This document shows positions 28,069-36,576 of a stretch of 64,000 nucleotides of DNA, in pieces. Origin of the DNA: Microbacterium sp. SSM24. Its GTDB lineage: Bacteria; Actinomycetota; Actinomycetes; Actinomycetales; Microbacteriaceae. The translations under genes and the position numbers were made by a program. The stretch spans positions 1,612,001 through 1,676,000 of the forward strand of contig NZ_JAPDNQ010000001.1 of the NCBI RefSeq assembly GCF_025989145.1, written 5' to 3'. Numbering within the stretch: position 1 is the stretch's first letter; each line of letters opens with the position of its first letter. Under the pieces are notes generated by a model, which had not been told where the DNA came from, ran no database searches, and saw only the letters and a list, made by a program, of their open reading frames with translations.

Positions 28069-28605
28069 TCAGAGCGGGTCGGGCTGCGGCCGCGGGTCGG
28101 TGAAGTCGCCGGAGTCCTTGCGGAAGCGCGCGATGATCCGCACCAGCTCCGCCGTGTCTTCGTCGGTCAGGCCGACCTGCTCGAAGACCTCGGTGTTGAG
28201 CGCCGCGGTGGCGTCCTCGACCAGGTGGACGCCGTCCGGCGTGATCACGAGCATCGCCGCGCGCCCGTCGATGGGATGCGGCTCGCGAGAGACGAGCCCG
28301 TCCCGGGCGAGACGGTCGACCGTGTTGGTGACGCTCGTCGGATGCACCTGGAGCCGTGCGATGGCGCTGGCCATCGGCATCCGTCCCGCTCGGGTGAAGG
28401 CGAGCAGTCGCAGCATCTCGTAGCGCGCGAACGACAGGCCGAAGGGCTTCAGGGTCGCGTCGATGCGGGCGAACATGAGCTGCTGTGCACGGATGATCGA
28501 GGTGACGGCGGTCATGCCGGCGGCGGCGGGCTCCCAGCCGTGGTCGACCCACTGGCGCTTCGCCTCGGCGATCGGGTCGACCGGGAGTCGTCGGCTGGTG
28601 GACAC
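28069..28605 (-). CDS. MarR family transcriptional regulator
   Basis: A 178-residue winged-helix protein. Core: [70 protein letters not shown], then a dimerisation helix ([27 protein letters not shown]). The GTG at 28605 is 5 nt after AGGAGG. It is divergent from etfB across about 150 bp, and so is a candidate regulator of the electron-transfer flavoprotein genes or of acyl-CoA metabolism. Confidence 0.87.
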   Translation of the reverse strand: MSTSRRLPVDPIAEAKRQWVDHGWEPAAAGMTAVTSIIRAQQLMFARIDATLKPFGLSFARYEMLRLLAFTRAGRMPMASAIARLQVHPTSVTNTVDRLARDGLVSREPHPIDGRAAMLVITPDGVHLVEDATAALNTEVFEQVGLTDEDTAELVRIIARFRKDSGDFTDPRPQPDPL

Positions 28606-28698
28606 GGGCACCTCCTGGTCCCACCGTAGCGTCTGGCGCGCGACCGACCGGGGTGCGAGACGGTGTGTGGAGTGGCGTTGTGGGGTGCCTCCTATCGA

Positions 28699-28728
28699 TT
28701 GGGTGCACACCTGACCGCGCTCTAGACT
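28699..28728 (+). promoter_or_regulatory. Promoter of etfB-etfA
   Basis: TTGGGT (28699-28704) and TAGACT (28723-28728) with an 18-bp spacer are plausible -35 and -10 elements, placing the transcript start about 15-20 nt before the etfB start codon and including its GTGAGGAG site. Confidence 0.45.
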
Positions 28729-28752
28729 CGTGCGCAGCGTGAGGAGATGGCT

Positions 28753-29529
28753 ATGAAGATCGTCGTCCTGGTCAAGGAAGTCCCGGATACGTACGGAGAT
28801 CGCAAGCTCAGTCTCGAGACGGGTCTGGCGGACCGTGCGGCGAGCGAGTCCGTGCTGGATGAGATCGGCGAGCGGGCGCTGGAGGTGGCGCTGTCGTACG
28901 CAGACAAGAACGCCGGCACCGAGGTCGTGGTGCTGTCGGTGGCTCCGGAGTCGGCGTCGGCGACGGTGCGCAAGGGCCTCGCGATGGGGGCGGCATCTGC
29001 GGTGCAGGTCGTGGATGAGGCGCTGCTCGGCGCCGATCTGGGGCTCACGGCGGAGGTGCTCGCGGCGGCGGTGAAGCGGGTCGGCTTCGATCTGGTGATC
29101 GCCGGGAATCAGTCCACTGACGGTTCGGGCGGCGTGCTCGGATCGATGGTCGCAGAGTTGCTGGATGTGCCCGCCGCGACGTATCTGAACTCGGTGGAGA
29201 TCGGCGAGGGTCAGGTGTCGGGGGTGCGCGGCTCGGATGGCGCGAGCGTGGCGGTGTCGGCGGAGCTGCCCGCGGTGATCTCGATCACCGAGGCGCTGCC
29301 GGATGCGCGGTTCCCGAACTTCAAGGGGATCATGGCGGCGAAGAAGAAGCCGTTCGAGACGTTGTCGCTCGCTGATCTGGACGTCGATGCGCATCGGGCG
29401 GATGTGTCGCGGTCGATCGTGATCGGGTTGAGTGAGAAGCCGCCGCGTGAGGCGGGCGTGAAGATCGTCGACGAGGGTGACGCGGGGCAGAAGCTCGCGG
29501 AGTTCCTCATTCAGAACCGGCTGGCGTAA
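28753..29529 (+). CDS. etfB: Electron transfer flavoprotein subunit beta
   Basis: A 258-residue subunit of ETF, which takes electrons from acyl-CoA dehydrogenases. It begins [19 protein letters not shown] and carries [47 protein letters not shown] (the AMP-binding region) and the [29 protein letters not shown] signature. ATGs exist at 28747 and 28753; the second keeps a 6-nt gap from GAGGAG, while the first abuts it. etfA follows after 10 bp. The codon choice of the whole etf pair (many GTG/GCG/GAT) differs a little from neighbours. Confidence 0.93.
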   Translation: MKIVVLVKEVPDTYGDRKLSLETGLADRAASESVLDEIGERALEVALSYADKNAGTEVVVLSVAPESASATVRKGLAMGAASAVQVVDEALLGADLGLTAEVLAAAVKRVGFDLVIAGNQSTDGSGGVLGSMVAELLDVPAATYLNSVEIGEGQVSGVRGSDGASVAVSAELPAVISITEALPDARFPNFKGIMAAKKKPFETLSLADLDVDAHRADVSRSIVIGLSEKPPREAGVKIVDEGDAGQKLAEFLIQNRLA

Positions 29530-29539
29530 GGGGTCTGTG

Positions 29540-30508
29540 GTGGTTGATTTCGCTGATGATTCGATCCTCGTCCTGCTGGACGTGACCCCGTCGGGCACGC
29601 TCGCGAAGTCCGCCGCGGGCCTGCTGGGTGCGGCCGCGCAGGTCGGCACCCCGGTCGCGTTGATCGTGGGTGACGCTGCGCTGGCGGCGGATGCCGCGGC
29701 CCTCGGTGCGGCGGTGGTGCTGGTCGCCGCTCCCGGTGAGGGGCTGGTGGTTCCGGTCGCGGATGCGCTGGTGGCGGCATCCGATCTGGTGCGTCCGGAT
29801 GCGGTGCTGGTGTCCCACTCGATCGAGGGCCGTGAGGCGGCGGGCCGGTTCGCGGCGCGCACCGGGTCGGGTCTGTGCGTGGATGCGGTCGGCGTCTCGC
29901 GCGATGCGGAGGGTGTGGTCGCGCAGCACTCGGTGTACGGCGGTGCGTACAACGTCGATTCCGCGGTGACGTGGGGTGCGCCGGTGATCACGATCCGGCA
30001 GGGCGCGGTCGACGCGCGCGCTGAGGCGGTCGCCTCGCCGGTGGTCGAGACGCTCGCGGTGACGGCGTCGGGCCGCAAGGCCGCGACGGTCGTGTCGGTC
30101 GAGGAGGCGGTCGTGTCGTCGTCGCGTCCGGAGCTGCGCGGTGCCGCGAAGGTCGTCTCGGGTGGCCGCGGACTCGGGTCGGGGGAGAAGTTCGCGCTCG
30201 TGGACGAGCTCGCCGACGTGCTCGGTGCCGCTGTGGGTGCGTCGCGTGCGGCGGTGGATGCCGGGTATGTGCCGCAGTCGTACCAGGTCGGGCAGACCGG
30301 GGTGTCGGTGTCGCCGCAGCTGTACGTCGCGCTCGGGATCTCCGGCGCGATCCAGCACAAGGCCGGCATGCAGACCGCGAAGACGATCGTCGCGATCAAC
30401 AAGGACGCGGATGCTCCGATCTTCGACATCGCCGATTACGGCGTGGTCGGCGACCTGTTCACCGTGGTGCCGCAGCTGATCGCGGCGCTGCAGGCGAAGA
30501 AGGCGTAA
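29540..30508 (+). CDS. etfA: Electron transfer flavoprotein subunit alpha
   Basis: A 322-residue FAD-binding ETF subunit. The C-terminal FAD domain is clear: [74 protein letters not shown], then [22 protein letters not shown]. Consecutive GTG codons occur at 29537 and 29540; the second lies 6 nt after AAGGGG and is preferred. With EtfB it would connect the acyl-CoA dehydrogenase at 20898 to the respiratory chain. No ETF:quinone oxidoreductase is nearby, but a cytochrome b gene follows after 7 bp. Confidence 0.94.
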   Translation: MVDFADDSILVLLDVTPSGTLAKSAAGLLGAAAQVGTPVALIVGDAALAADAAALGAAVVLVAAPGEGLVVPVADALVAASDLVRPDAVLVSHSIEGREAAGRFAARTGSGLCVDAVGVSRDAEGVVAQHSVYGGAYNVDSAVTWGAPVITIRQGAVDARAEAVASPVVETLAVTASGRKAATVVSVEEAVVSSSRPELRGAAKVVSGGRGLGSGEKFALVDELADVLGAAVGASRAAVDAGYVPQSYQVGQTGVSVSPQLYVALGISGAIQHKAGMQTAKTIVAINKDADAPIFDIADYGVVGDLFTVVPQLIAALQAKKA

Positions 30509-30515
30509 CCGGCTC

Positions 30516-32174
30516 GTGGCGACCTTCGGACCGGCGATCCGCCGCGGGCTGCCCCGCCAGCCCGGCGGCGAGCCCTGGCCCCCCGCGCCGGAGACGCTTG
30601 ATGCTCCGCAGCCAGTTTCTGTGGGCGAATCGCGCGAATCGGCGCCGGATGTGACTGCGGAGCATCGATCGGGCCGGAGCATTCGGCGTGGGCTTCCCCG
30701 CGTGCCGGGCGGGGAGGCGTGGCCGCCCGCCGCGGCGGCCGGCCTGGGCGCGGGGGTCGCGGCGACCGCGCCGTCCCCGTCGCCGCGCCGGGAGAGCCCG
30801 CTGCCCGCTCCGACGCACGTTCCCCCGCCCGGGGCGGTGGGGGCTGGCGCGCCGAGTGCGACCGACCGGCCGGCCGGCCCGCCCGGTCAGGTCGGAACCG
30901 CGCCCCATCCCTCGGATGCCGAGGCGCGGCAGTTGCGCCGCGGGCTGCCCCGCGTCGCGGGAGGCGAACCCTGGCCCCCGCCAGGCCTGTTCGCCGCGCC
31001 GGCCACGTCTGCCGCATCCGAAACCGCCGTGGCCGCAGCATCCGATGGTCCGTCAGTCGACGCACCGGTCGAGGGCTCCGCGACGACCTCCGTCTTTGCG
31101 CCCGCGGCCGTCGGCGAGCCCGAGACCTCGGTCGAGCAGTCCGCGCCCGTCGTGGCCGCGGACTACTCGACCCCGTTGCCGTTCACGCGGACGGTGTGGG
31201 CGGGGCAGGCGGCGCGGACGCGTCCGGCGCCGAAGCCCGAGCCGCAGCGGATCGGTCCGTTCACCCGGCTGCAGTGGGCCGGTGCCGTGATCGTCGGCGG
31301 TGGCGGTCTGCTCTACGCCGGCCTGATGGCGGTGTTCGCGGTGCGGTGGCTGCTCAGCACCCAGTGGGGTGTGGACTTCCTCGCCGCCTACCCGGGCGAG
31401 TACCACCTGCCCGAGGGGGCGCCGGTCGGGTTCCCGGCGTGGCTGGGGTGGCAACACTTCTTCAACGTGTTCCTGATGGTGCTGATCATCCGGTCCGGAT
31501 TGCAGGTGCGCACCGAGAAGCGCCCGTCGGTGTTCTGGACGCGTCGCGGTGGTGACGGCAAGCGCAAGATCAGCCTGAACCTGTGGTTCCACCAGTCGCT
31601 CGACATCCTGTGGCTGGTCAACGGCGTCATCTTCGTGGTGCTGCTGTTCGTCACGGGGCAGTGGATGCGGATCGTCCCCACCTCGTGGGAGGTGTTCCCC
31701 AACGCGATCTCCGCCGCACTGCAGTACGTGTCGCTGGACTGGCCCACCGAGAACGGCTGGGTCAACTACAACGCGCTGCAGCAGCTGGCCTACTTCACGA
31801 CCGTCTTCATCGCCGCTCCGCTCGCGATCGTCACCGGCGTGCGGATGAGCGGGGTCTGGCCCAAGAACGCCCCCGGCCTCAACAAGGGCTACCCGGTGGA
31901 ATGGGCCCGCGCGGTGCACTTCCCGGTGATGCTCTACTTCGTGCTGTTCATCTTCGTGCACGTCGTGCTCGTCTTCGCCACCGGCGCCCTGCGCAACCTC
32001 AACCACATGTATGCAGCGCAGGGCTCGGTCGACCCCGACGCCTACAGCATGAACTGGACCGGCTTCTGGATCTTCTCGGTCTCGATGCTCGTCATCGTCG
32101 CCGCCTGGATCGCCGCCCGCCCCCTCATCCTCGCCCCCATCGCCCGCCTCTTCGGCAAAGTCAGCGGCCGCTGA
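30516..32174 (+). CDS. Cytochrome b/b6-type membrane protein with N-terminal RRGLPR repeats
   Basis: A 552-residue protein starting at GTG 30516. Residues 1-240 are proline/alanine-rich and probably disordered, with three repeats: RRGLPRQPGGEPWPP, RRGLPRVPGGEAWPP and RRGLPRVAGGEPWPP. The C-terminal half has five to six membrane spans with haem-ligand type histidines: WQHFFNVFLMVLIIRSGLQVRTE, LWFHQSLDILWLVNGVIFVVLLF, AVHFPVMLYFVLFIFVHVVLVF. This resembles di-haem b561/formate-dehydrogenase gamma proteins. It is 7 bp from etfA and likely co-transcribed, so an electron-transfer partnership with ETF is tempting; a molybdoenzyme partner (see 50121-51806) is another option. Both are inferred. Confidence 0.8.
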   Translation: MATFGPAIRRGLPRQPGGEPWPPAPETLDAPQPVSVGESRESAPDVTAEHRSGRSIRRGLPRVPGGEAWPPAAAAGLGAGVAATAPSPSPRRESPLPAPTHVPPPGAVGAGAPSATDRPAGPPGQVGTAPHPSDAEARQLRRGLPRVAGGEPWPPPGLFAAPATSAASETAVAAASDGPSVDAPVEGSATTSVFAPAAVGEPETSVEQSAPVVAADYSTPLPFTRTVWAGQAARTRPAPKPEPQRIGPFTRLQWAGAVIVGGGGLLYAGLMAVFAVRWLLSTQWGVDFLAAYPGEYHLPEGAPVGFPAWLGWQHFFNVFLMVLIIRSGLQVRTEKRPSVFWTRRGGDGKRKISLNLWFHQSLDILWLVNGVIFVVLLFVTGQWMRIVPTSWEVFPNAISAALQYVSLDWPTENGWVNYNALQQLAYFTTVFIAAPLAIVTGVRMSGVWPKNAPGLNKGYPVEWARAVHFPVMLYFVLFIFVHVVLVFATGALRNLNHMYAAQGSVDPDAYSMNWTGFWIFSVSMLVIVAAWIAARPLILAPIARLFGKVSGR

Positions 32175-32185
32175 CCCCCACCCGC

Positions 32186-32251
32186 GTCCGTTTGTGCGGG
32201 CGAATGCACGCTTGCCTGCGTCCTCAGGCGCACTTTCTCCCGCACAAACGG
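32186..32251. repeat. 66-bp palindromic intergenic element, copy 2
   Basis: The same 14-bp arms as copy 1 (32186-32199 and 32238-32251) surround a 38-base centre that again starts CGAATG and ends TTCT but differs inside. It begins 12 bp after the cytochrome b stop and ends 15 bp before the convergent cofE stop, the place for a bidirectional terminator. Confidence 0.8.
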
Positions 32252-32265
32252 AAGGCGAAGACGGG

Positions 32266-33069
32266 TCAGGAGGACGGGGGAGCGGATGCCGCGCCCGCGG
32301 CGAAACCCTCGGCGTAGGCCTCGTCGGCACCGAGGCGGAACATGTCGCGCTCGAGCGGGCGCACGATCGAGCGCGCGCCAGGCAGGTCGAGGGATCCGAC
32401 GAGGTCGGCGCGGCCCCGGACGACCGCGACCGGCAGGCGCGACGCCTTGCCCTTGACGAGATCGGCCGCCGCGGCAAGCTCGTCGGCGACGCACGGCATC
32501 GTGACGACCAGGGGCCGGCCCTCGGCATCCGTCCCCCCGCGCAGGTCCTCGAAGACATGCACGCCCGCGGCGCCGATGGCGTGATCGGTCTGGCCGTCGC
32601 GCCACGCGCGGCCGAGCGTGTCGGACACGAGCACGCCGACCTCGACCCCGAGCCGCTCGCGCAGTGCGGCGGCGAGGGCGCGAGCGGAGGCATCCGGATC
32701 CACCGGCAGCAGCAGGATCGTGCCCTCGGGGGTGTTCGAGGCGTCGACGCCGGCGGCGGCCGACACCATTCCGAGCCGGTTCTGGACGATGCGGGTGACC
32801 TGGCCGCTCGGCGACGCGCGGGTCGCGACGACCCGGACGGTCTCGGCGGTGATCGCGTCCTCGCGGTCGGCGGCGGTCACGAAGCGCCCCTCGGCCTTCG
32901 ACACGATCTTCGACGTCACGACGAGGATGTCGCCGTCGGCGAGGGTGCCGGCCGCGGCATCCGCGATCATCGTCGCCAGATCGGTGCCCGCCGTGATCTC
33001 GGGGATCCCGGCGAGGGGCCAGACGGTCAGCGGGCGCGTCGAGGAGTGCACCCCTTCAGCATCGCGCAC
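32266..33069 (-). CDS. cofE: Coenzyme F420-0:L-glutamate ligase
   Basis: A 267-residue enzyme that adds gamma-linked glutamates to coenzyme F420-0 using GTP. Family motifs: [68 protein letters not shown] (with the GVDASN loop) and [27 protein letters not shown]. It is a stand-alone CofE, without the C-terminal flavin domain of mycobacterial FbiB. No other F420 gene is in view, and the nearest neighbour is a GNAT gene 16 bp upstream. The start is uncertain: GTG 33069 or GTG 33051, neither with a good ribosome-binding site. Confidence 0.88.
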   Translation of the reverse strand: MRDAEGVHSSTRPLTVWPLAGIPEITAGTDLATMIADAAAGTLADGDILVVTSKIVSKAEGRFVTAADREDAITAETVRVVATRASPSGQVTRIVQNRLGMVSAAAGVDASNTPEGTILLLPVDPDASARALAAALRERLGVEVGVLVSDTLGRAWRDGQTDHAIGAAGVHVFEDLRGGTDAEGRPLVVTMPCVADELAAAADLVKGKASRLPVAVVRGRADLVGSLDLPGARSIVRPLERDMFRLGADEAYAEGFAAGAASAPPSS

Positions 33070-33085
33070 CGGACGAGCGCCCGGG

Positions 33086-33592
33086 TCAGCGGACGAATCG
33101 CACCTCGGTGAGGGTCTCGCCCAGGAAGGGCTCGGTGTGGGTCGCGCCGTCGAGCGCGAAGCCGTTGCGCGTGTAGAAGCGGTGCGCGCGCGGGTTGTCG
33201 TCGGCGACCCACAGGTACACCGGCTCGTCGCCGGTCACGACGGCGTCGAACAGGCGCTGGCCGATGCCGGTGCCGTGGTACGCGTCGAGCAGGTAGATGA
33301 AGTACAGCTCGCGGAAGCGGGGGGCGTCCTTGTCGCGCGCCGGACCCGAACCGGCGAACCCGACGATCTCGCCGCCGGCGAGGGCCGCGAACATCTTGAA
33401 CTCGGGGCCCTGCACGGCCCAGTGGGTCCACAGCTCGGCGAGGCGCTTGGGAGAGACGGCTTCGAGCGCGGCCTTGCTGATCAGGTGGTCGTACGTCTCG
33501 TGCCAGCAGGTGGCGTGGACACGACCCAGGGCCTCGGCGTCGACGTCTCGCACCGGACGGACGACGATGTCGGTCTGGAGTTCGGCTTCCAT
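33086..33592 (-). CDS. GNAT family N-acetyltransferase
   Basis: A 168-residue acetyl-CoA dependent transferase of unknown substrate. The fold is seen in [29 protein letters not shown], the beta-4 strand [18 protein letters not shown], the acetyl-CoA pyrophosphate loop [18 protein letters not shown] and the late [25 protein letters not shown]. It may be co-transcribed with cofE, 16 bp downstream. Confidence 0.88.
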   Translation of the reverse strand: MEAELQTDIVVRPVRDVDAEALGRVHATCWHETYDHLISKAALEAVSPKRLAELWTHWAVQGPEFKMFAALAGGEIVGFAGSGPARDKDAPRFRELYFIYLLDAYHGTGIGQRLFDAVVTGDEPVYLWVADDNPRAHRFYTRNGFALDGATHTEPFLGETLTEVRFVR

Positions 33593-33733
33593 GGCCAGAC
33601 TCTACGCCGGGGTGTGCACGACACGAAATCGACCGGACCACACGGTGGAGGGGGGACGGATGCCGCATCCCCTGCTGTCGGAAACCCACAACCGAATGCG
33701 GGTCCGGCCGCATGATCGCTACGATCGCTCCTC

Positions 33734-34294
33734 GTGAACGTGATCTGGCGCACCATTCTCGTGATGCTGACGGCGCGCCGGCGCGTGCGCCGCGAAGGGC
33801 GGCTCGGCCCGGCCGGGATCAGCCGCATCCGGCTCACCACGATGCCGACCGACATCGACCTGCTGATGCACATGAACAACGGCCGGTACCTGTCGCTGTT
33901 CGACCTCGGGCGGTGGGACCTGCTCGTGCGCACCGGGCTGTGGGACGTCATGAAGACCCGCGGCTGGTACGCGGTCGTCTCGAGCGAGACGGTCACGTTC
34001 CGCAAGTCGCTCGAACTCTGGCAGCGGTTCGACATCGAGTCGCGCATGGTCGGCCACGACGACAAGGCGGTCTACCTCGAGCACCGGGCCGTCGTCGCCG
34101 GCGAGGTCTACGCCCGCGTCATCGTGCGCGCCCGGATGATGAAGCGCAGCGGCGGCACGCTCTCGCACGAGGAGTTGTTCGGCGCGATCGGCTATCCCGA
34201 AGGGATCCCCGAGGTCGACCCGTGGGTGCACGAGTGGGCCGCGGCATCCGCTCTCCCGCCCACGCGCGCCGAGGCGCCGAGCGTCTGGAACTGA
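33734..34294 (+). CDS. Acyl-CoA thioesterase, FadM/4-hydroxybenzoyl-CoA type
   Basis: A 186-residue hotdog-fold protein. Recognisable parts are TMPTDIDLLMHMNNGRYLSLFDLGRWDLL (the Asp plus HMNN active-site region of YbgC/FadM proteins) and VSSETVTFRKSLELWQRFDIESRMVGHDDKAVYLEHR. It starts at a GTG 8 nt after TACGAT, so its mRNA may be nearly leaderless. Its last ten codons plus the stop coincide with the left copy of a 34-bp direct repeat, so an islet has inserted exactly at its 3' end without changing the protein. Confidence 0.85.
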   Translation: MNVIWRTILVMLTARRRVRREGRLGPAGISRIRLTTMPTDIDLLMHMNNGRYLSLFDLGRWDLLVRTGLWDVMKTRGWYAVVSSETVTFRKSLELWQRFDIESRMVGHDDKAVYLEHRAVVAGEVYARVIVRARMMKRSGGTLSHEELFGAIGYPEGIPEVDPWVHEWAAASALPPTRAEAPSVWN

Positions 34295-34295
34295 C
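34262..34295. repeat. 34-bp direct repeat, left copy (attachment-site-like)
   Basis: Identical over 34 bases to 36096-36129. It covers the last codons and stop of the thioesterase gene. The repeat unit distance is 1,834 bp. Confidence 0.9.
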
Positions 34296-34467
34296 GCATA
34301 GGCACATCCCGCTCTGGCATCACGACTGAGCGCCCGAGGGGCCGGCCAATGTCGCGCCGCCGCAGCGCGTCAACACATAACGACGCATGAGCCCGAACAT
34401 GCCTCGAGCGCGATCTCGCCTCTTCGATCGCGGAGCGTCATAACTCAACAAGTCCACCGTCTTAGAA

Positions 34468-35601
34468 GTGAAACGGCTCCGACAGCTCGAAGAGCCACTC
34501 GCGACAGAGACGAGAACGCTCGTGCACACATTTCGATCACTTCCCGTGACGACCAGCTTCGCAGCATTAGTGGTGGCGGTGACCATGAGCCTTGCTGGCA
34601 CGACCGGAGCCTCCGGCGCCGAGACGGGCAGCGAGGAGCAAATCGTGGACGCCACCGTCGAAGCCATGGCGGATCACTACGAAGGAAGCGCCGTCGCACC
34701 CGAACCGATTCAAGGTCCAGAAGCAGAGATTGCGATCACACCGGAGTTGGGGGTGGACACGGGCCAGTCATTCACAGTGACCGCACCCGAATCAGGACTG
34801 GCTGAAGGCGATCGTGGCGATCTCGAGCTAAGCGATGACAGCCTGCCGGCGACGTTCTTGGACACGGCATCGGGCGAGACTCGGATCATCACGACCGTGC
34901 GCGATCGGGACGCAGCGGCTGACTTTGAGTACGTGATCAACGGTGTTGTCGATCCCTACCTTGTCGAGCTCGAGGACGGCACATTCAAAGTACTTGACCA
35001 CAACGATCGGTATGTGGTCGATCTCGCAGCTCCCTGGGCGGTCGATGCTGCAGGCCGCTATCTCGAGACGTCGTACTCGCTCGAGGATTCGAAGCTCACT
35101 CAAACGATCGATTACACGGGCGCAGTCTTCCCAGTGGTGGCAGACCCGTCCTGGGGGTACAGCGTGGATCACGGCGTCTTCCAGTTGGTCACCGGAAAAG
35201 AGAAAGCCACGCCGGCGCGGGTGTTGAAAGAGCTTCGCCGTTGCTTCAATTGCAGCTTCCCTGTCCAGGGGGCACCGAGAGCCTTCCCCGCTGTCGGTCA
35301 AGATATTCGACTCAATGCGAGTCCGTTCACCTGCATCAACGTCGGATACATCAACGCCACGGTCGAAATGCGGTACGTGACTTCAACGAGCTTTGCGTTC
35401 ACGGCTCTCAAGGGTCACTTTGACGGCGCCGGATCGACCATTTCATTCACGTTCTACAACGACCGATCAGGTTTCCTTCACTTGAGCGTCCGCGCCCACA
35501 TCATGAGGGATGGCGGAGCGGCCAACGCAGTCAATCAGCGGATTGCGAGTGAAACGTGGAACACGTTTCTTGCGAATCTCATTCGCCAAAAGACCCTGTA
35601 G
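34468..35601 (+). CDS. Secreted protein with VVADPSW motif, possible toxin-like effector
   Basis: A 377-residue exported protein. A hydrophobic signal core (FAALVVAVTMSLAGTTGASGA) ends near residue 52; start GTG 34468 gives a long n-region, while GTG 34522 (VHTFRSLPVTTSF) would give a normal one. The middle (FEYVINGVVDPYLVELEDG, then TGAVFPVVADPSWGYS) matches a beta-rich region that I have seen before variable C-terminal domains in actinobacterial secreted proteins. The C-terminal 145 residues contain FNCSFP and FTCINVGYIN (possible disulfide) and no recognised catalytic motif. It is followed after 20 bp by a small membrane protein gene. Base composition is unlike its neighbours. Confidence 0.6.
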   Translation: MKRLRQLEEPLATETRTLVHTFRSLPVTTSFAALVVAVTMSLAGTTGASGAETGSEEQIVDATVEAMADHYEGSAVAPEPIQGPEAEIAITPELGVDTGQSFTVTAPESGLAEGDRGDLELSDDSLPATFLDTASGETRIITTVRDRDAAADFEYVINGVVDPYLVELEDGTFKVLDHNDRYVVDLAAPWAVDAAGRYLETSYSLEDSKLTQTIDYTGAVFPVVADPSWGYSVDHGVFQLVTGKEKATPARVLKELRRCFNCSFPVQGAPRAFPAVGQDIRLNASPFTCINVGYINATVEMRYVTSTSFAFTALKGHFDGAGSTISFTFYNDRSGFLHLSVRAHIMRDGGAANAVNQRIASETWNTFLANLIRQKTL

Positions 35602-35621
35602 CCAAGGCGTAGGGTCAGAAC

Positions 35622-36092
35622 GTGATCTCGGTAAGGCCCCCGCTGCGTTTGCTCACCGCCATCGCAGTCGGCGCTGCGGCCGGGGTCGCCGCAGCGGCAG
35701 TGATTGTCGCGAATTGGAGCACCGGTGATACTCCGTGGGGTCTCATGCTCTACGGCGCGCCCGCGGGCGGGCTGACCGGGGCGTTGGTCGGCGTCGCGGT
35801 CTGGGGTGGGACACGGCTGATCGTAAAGATCGCGAGTCGTGTCTCGACGCCAAGGGTCGGCGTTGTCATTGCGGCTGTGTTGAGCGCCATCGGGTGCGGG
35901 GTGCTCGGCTACGGTGCCATCGAGTCGGGAGCTCCTGTACTGGCTATGGCGGTAGGGGGCGTCGCCGGACTGCTGGGCTTGCTCGGCTCACTCGCGGAGT
36001 CGACGGCGATGAGGCGCGACCTCGACATTGAGATGCACGGCAACAACGGGGGGTCAGCTCCACGCAAGCAGCTGCCGCCCCGCGCACGCTAG
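35622..36092 (+). CDS. Small multi-span membrane protein, islet cargo
   Basis: A 156-residue protein starting at GTG. Four hydrophobic segments are seen: LLTAIAVGAAAGVAAAAVIVANW, YGAPAGGLTGALVGVAVWGGT, VGVVIAAVLSAIGCGVLGYGA and VLAMAVGGVAGLLGLLGSLA, followed by a basic, polar tail (RKQLPPRAR). It lies immediately after the secreted protein gene inside the islet, so it could be an immunity or export partner; no family was recognised. Its stop is 3 bp before the right 34-bp repeat. Confidence 0.55.
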   Translation: MISVRPPLRLLTAIAVGAAAGVAAAAVIVANWSTGDTPWGLMLYGAPAGGLTGALVGVAVWGGTRLIVKIASRVSTPRVGVVIAAVLSAIGCGVLGYGAIESGAPVLAMAVGGVAGLLGLLGSLAESTAMRRDLDIEMHGNNGGSAPRKQLPPRAR

Positions 36093-36095
36093 CAA

Positions 36096-36129
36096 ACGCG
36101 CGCCGAGGCGCCGAGCGTCTGGAACTGAC
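36096..36129. repeat. 34-bp direct repeat, right copy
   Basis: Exact copy of 34262-34295, here without a coding role; it begins 3 bp after the membrane protein stop and ends just before the convergent DUF7882-like gene. Confidence 0.9.
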
Positions 36130-36131
36130 CG

Positions 36132-36449
36132 CTAGCGCTGCGGTGCCGCGGGCTCGTCGGGCTCGTCGACCATCGAGAGGCCGGCGGGGGAGTTGGCGGA
36201 CTTGGTGAGCGCCTCGATCCATGCCGGGTTCAGACGGGGCTGACGGCCGCCGAAGTACTCGAACACGAGCGGCTGGTGGGGACTGAGCCATACCGACGTG
36301 CGTCCCATCCCGTTGCGGGTCGGGTCGGTCCAGGTGAAGGGGAAGTGCTCGCCGCGCCGCAGCTTCGCCCAGATCACGACCTGCAGGTGCGCGAGGATGC
36401 GATCGTCGATCGAAACGGTGACCCGCGAGTCGTAGGTGAGCGTGCCCAT
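36132..36449 (-). CDS. DUF7882-like small protein, paralog 2 of 3
   Basis: A 105-residue protein aligned by eye to paralogs 1 and 3: MGTLTYDSRVTVSIDDRILAH, VVIWAKLRRGEHFPFTW, GMGRTSVWLSPHQPLVFEYF, SANSPAGLSMVDEPDEP. The invariant features are DDR.LAHL, KLRR, SVW and a late GL. It ends 2 bp after the right islet repeat, so before the islet it would have been directly convergent with the thioesterase gene. Function unknown. Confidence 0.75.
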   Translation of the reverse strand: MGTLTYDSRVTVSIDDRILAHLQVVIWAKLRRGEHFPFTWTDPTRNGMGRTSVWLSPHQPLVFEYFGGRQPRLNPAWIEALTKSANSPAGLSMVDEPDEPAAPQR

Positions 36450-36576
36450 CCCGCCAGAATATCCGCGCCGGACGCCCTCGCCGTCCCCCGTGGCGACGGG
36501 TGGGCGCGGAGTATACGCTTTTCGGCCAGCTTTGTCGGGTGTTGCGGTGAATCGTCCGCTTGGAGAGGCTGACCCC

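Larger units (their letters stand above)
34296..36095. mobile_element. 1.8-kb genomic islet carrying a secreted protein gene and a membrane protein gene
   Basis: The segment between the two 34-bp repeats is visibly less GC-rich than its surroundings (for example CAACACATAACGACGCATG) and contains no GGATGC or GCATCC, an oligomer otherwise present about every 400 bp. It holds two plus-strand genes and no integrase or transposase. Removal of one repeat plus the segment would restore a simple junction between the thioesterase gene and the DUF7882-like gene. Acquisition by recombination is inferred. Confidence 0.65.

Noticed and set aside
28606..30429. N-terminal extension of the MarR gene through the etf genes
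   Set aside because: The extension is antisense to etfB/etfA with low-complexity Thr/Ser sequence; the GTG at 28605 has its own AGGAGG site.
34262..34295. tRNA-type integration site at the islet
   Set aside because: The repeat is the end of a protein gene; no cloverleaf can be folded.
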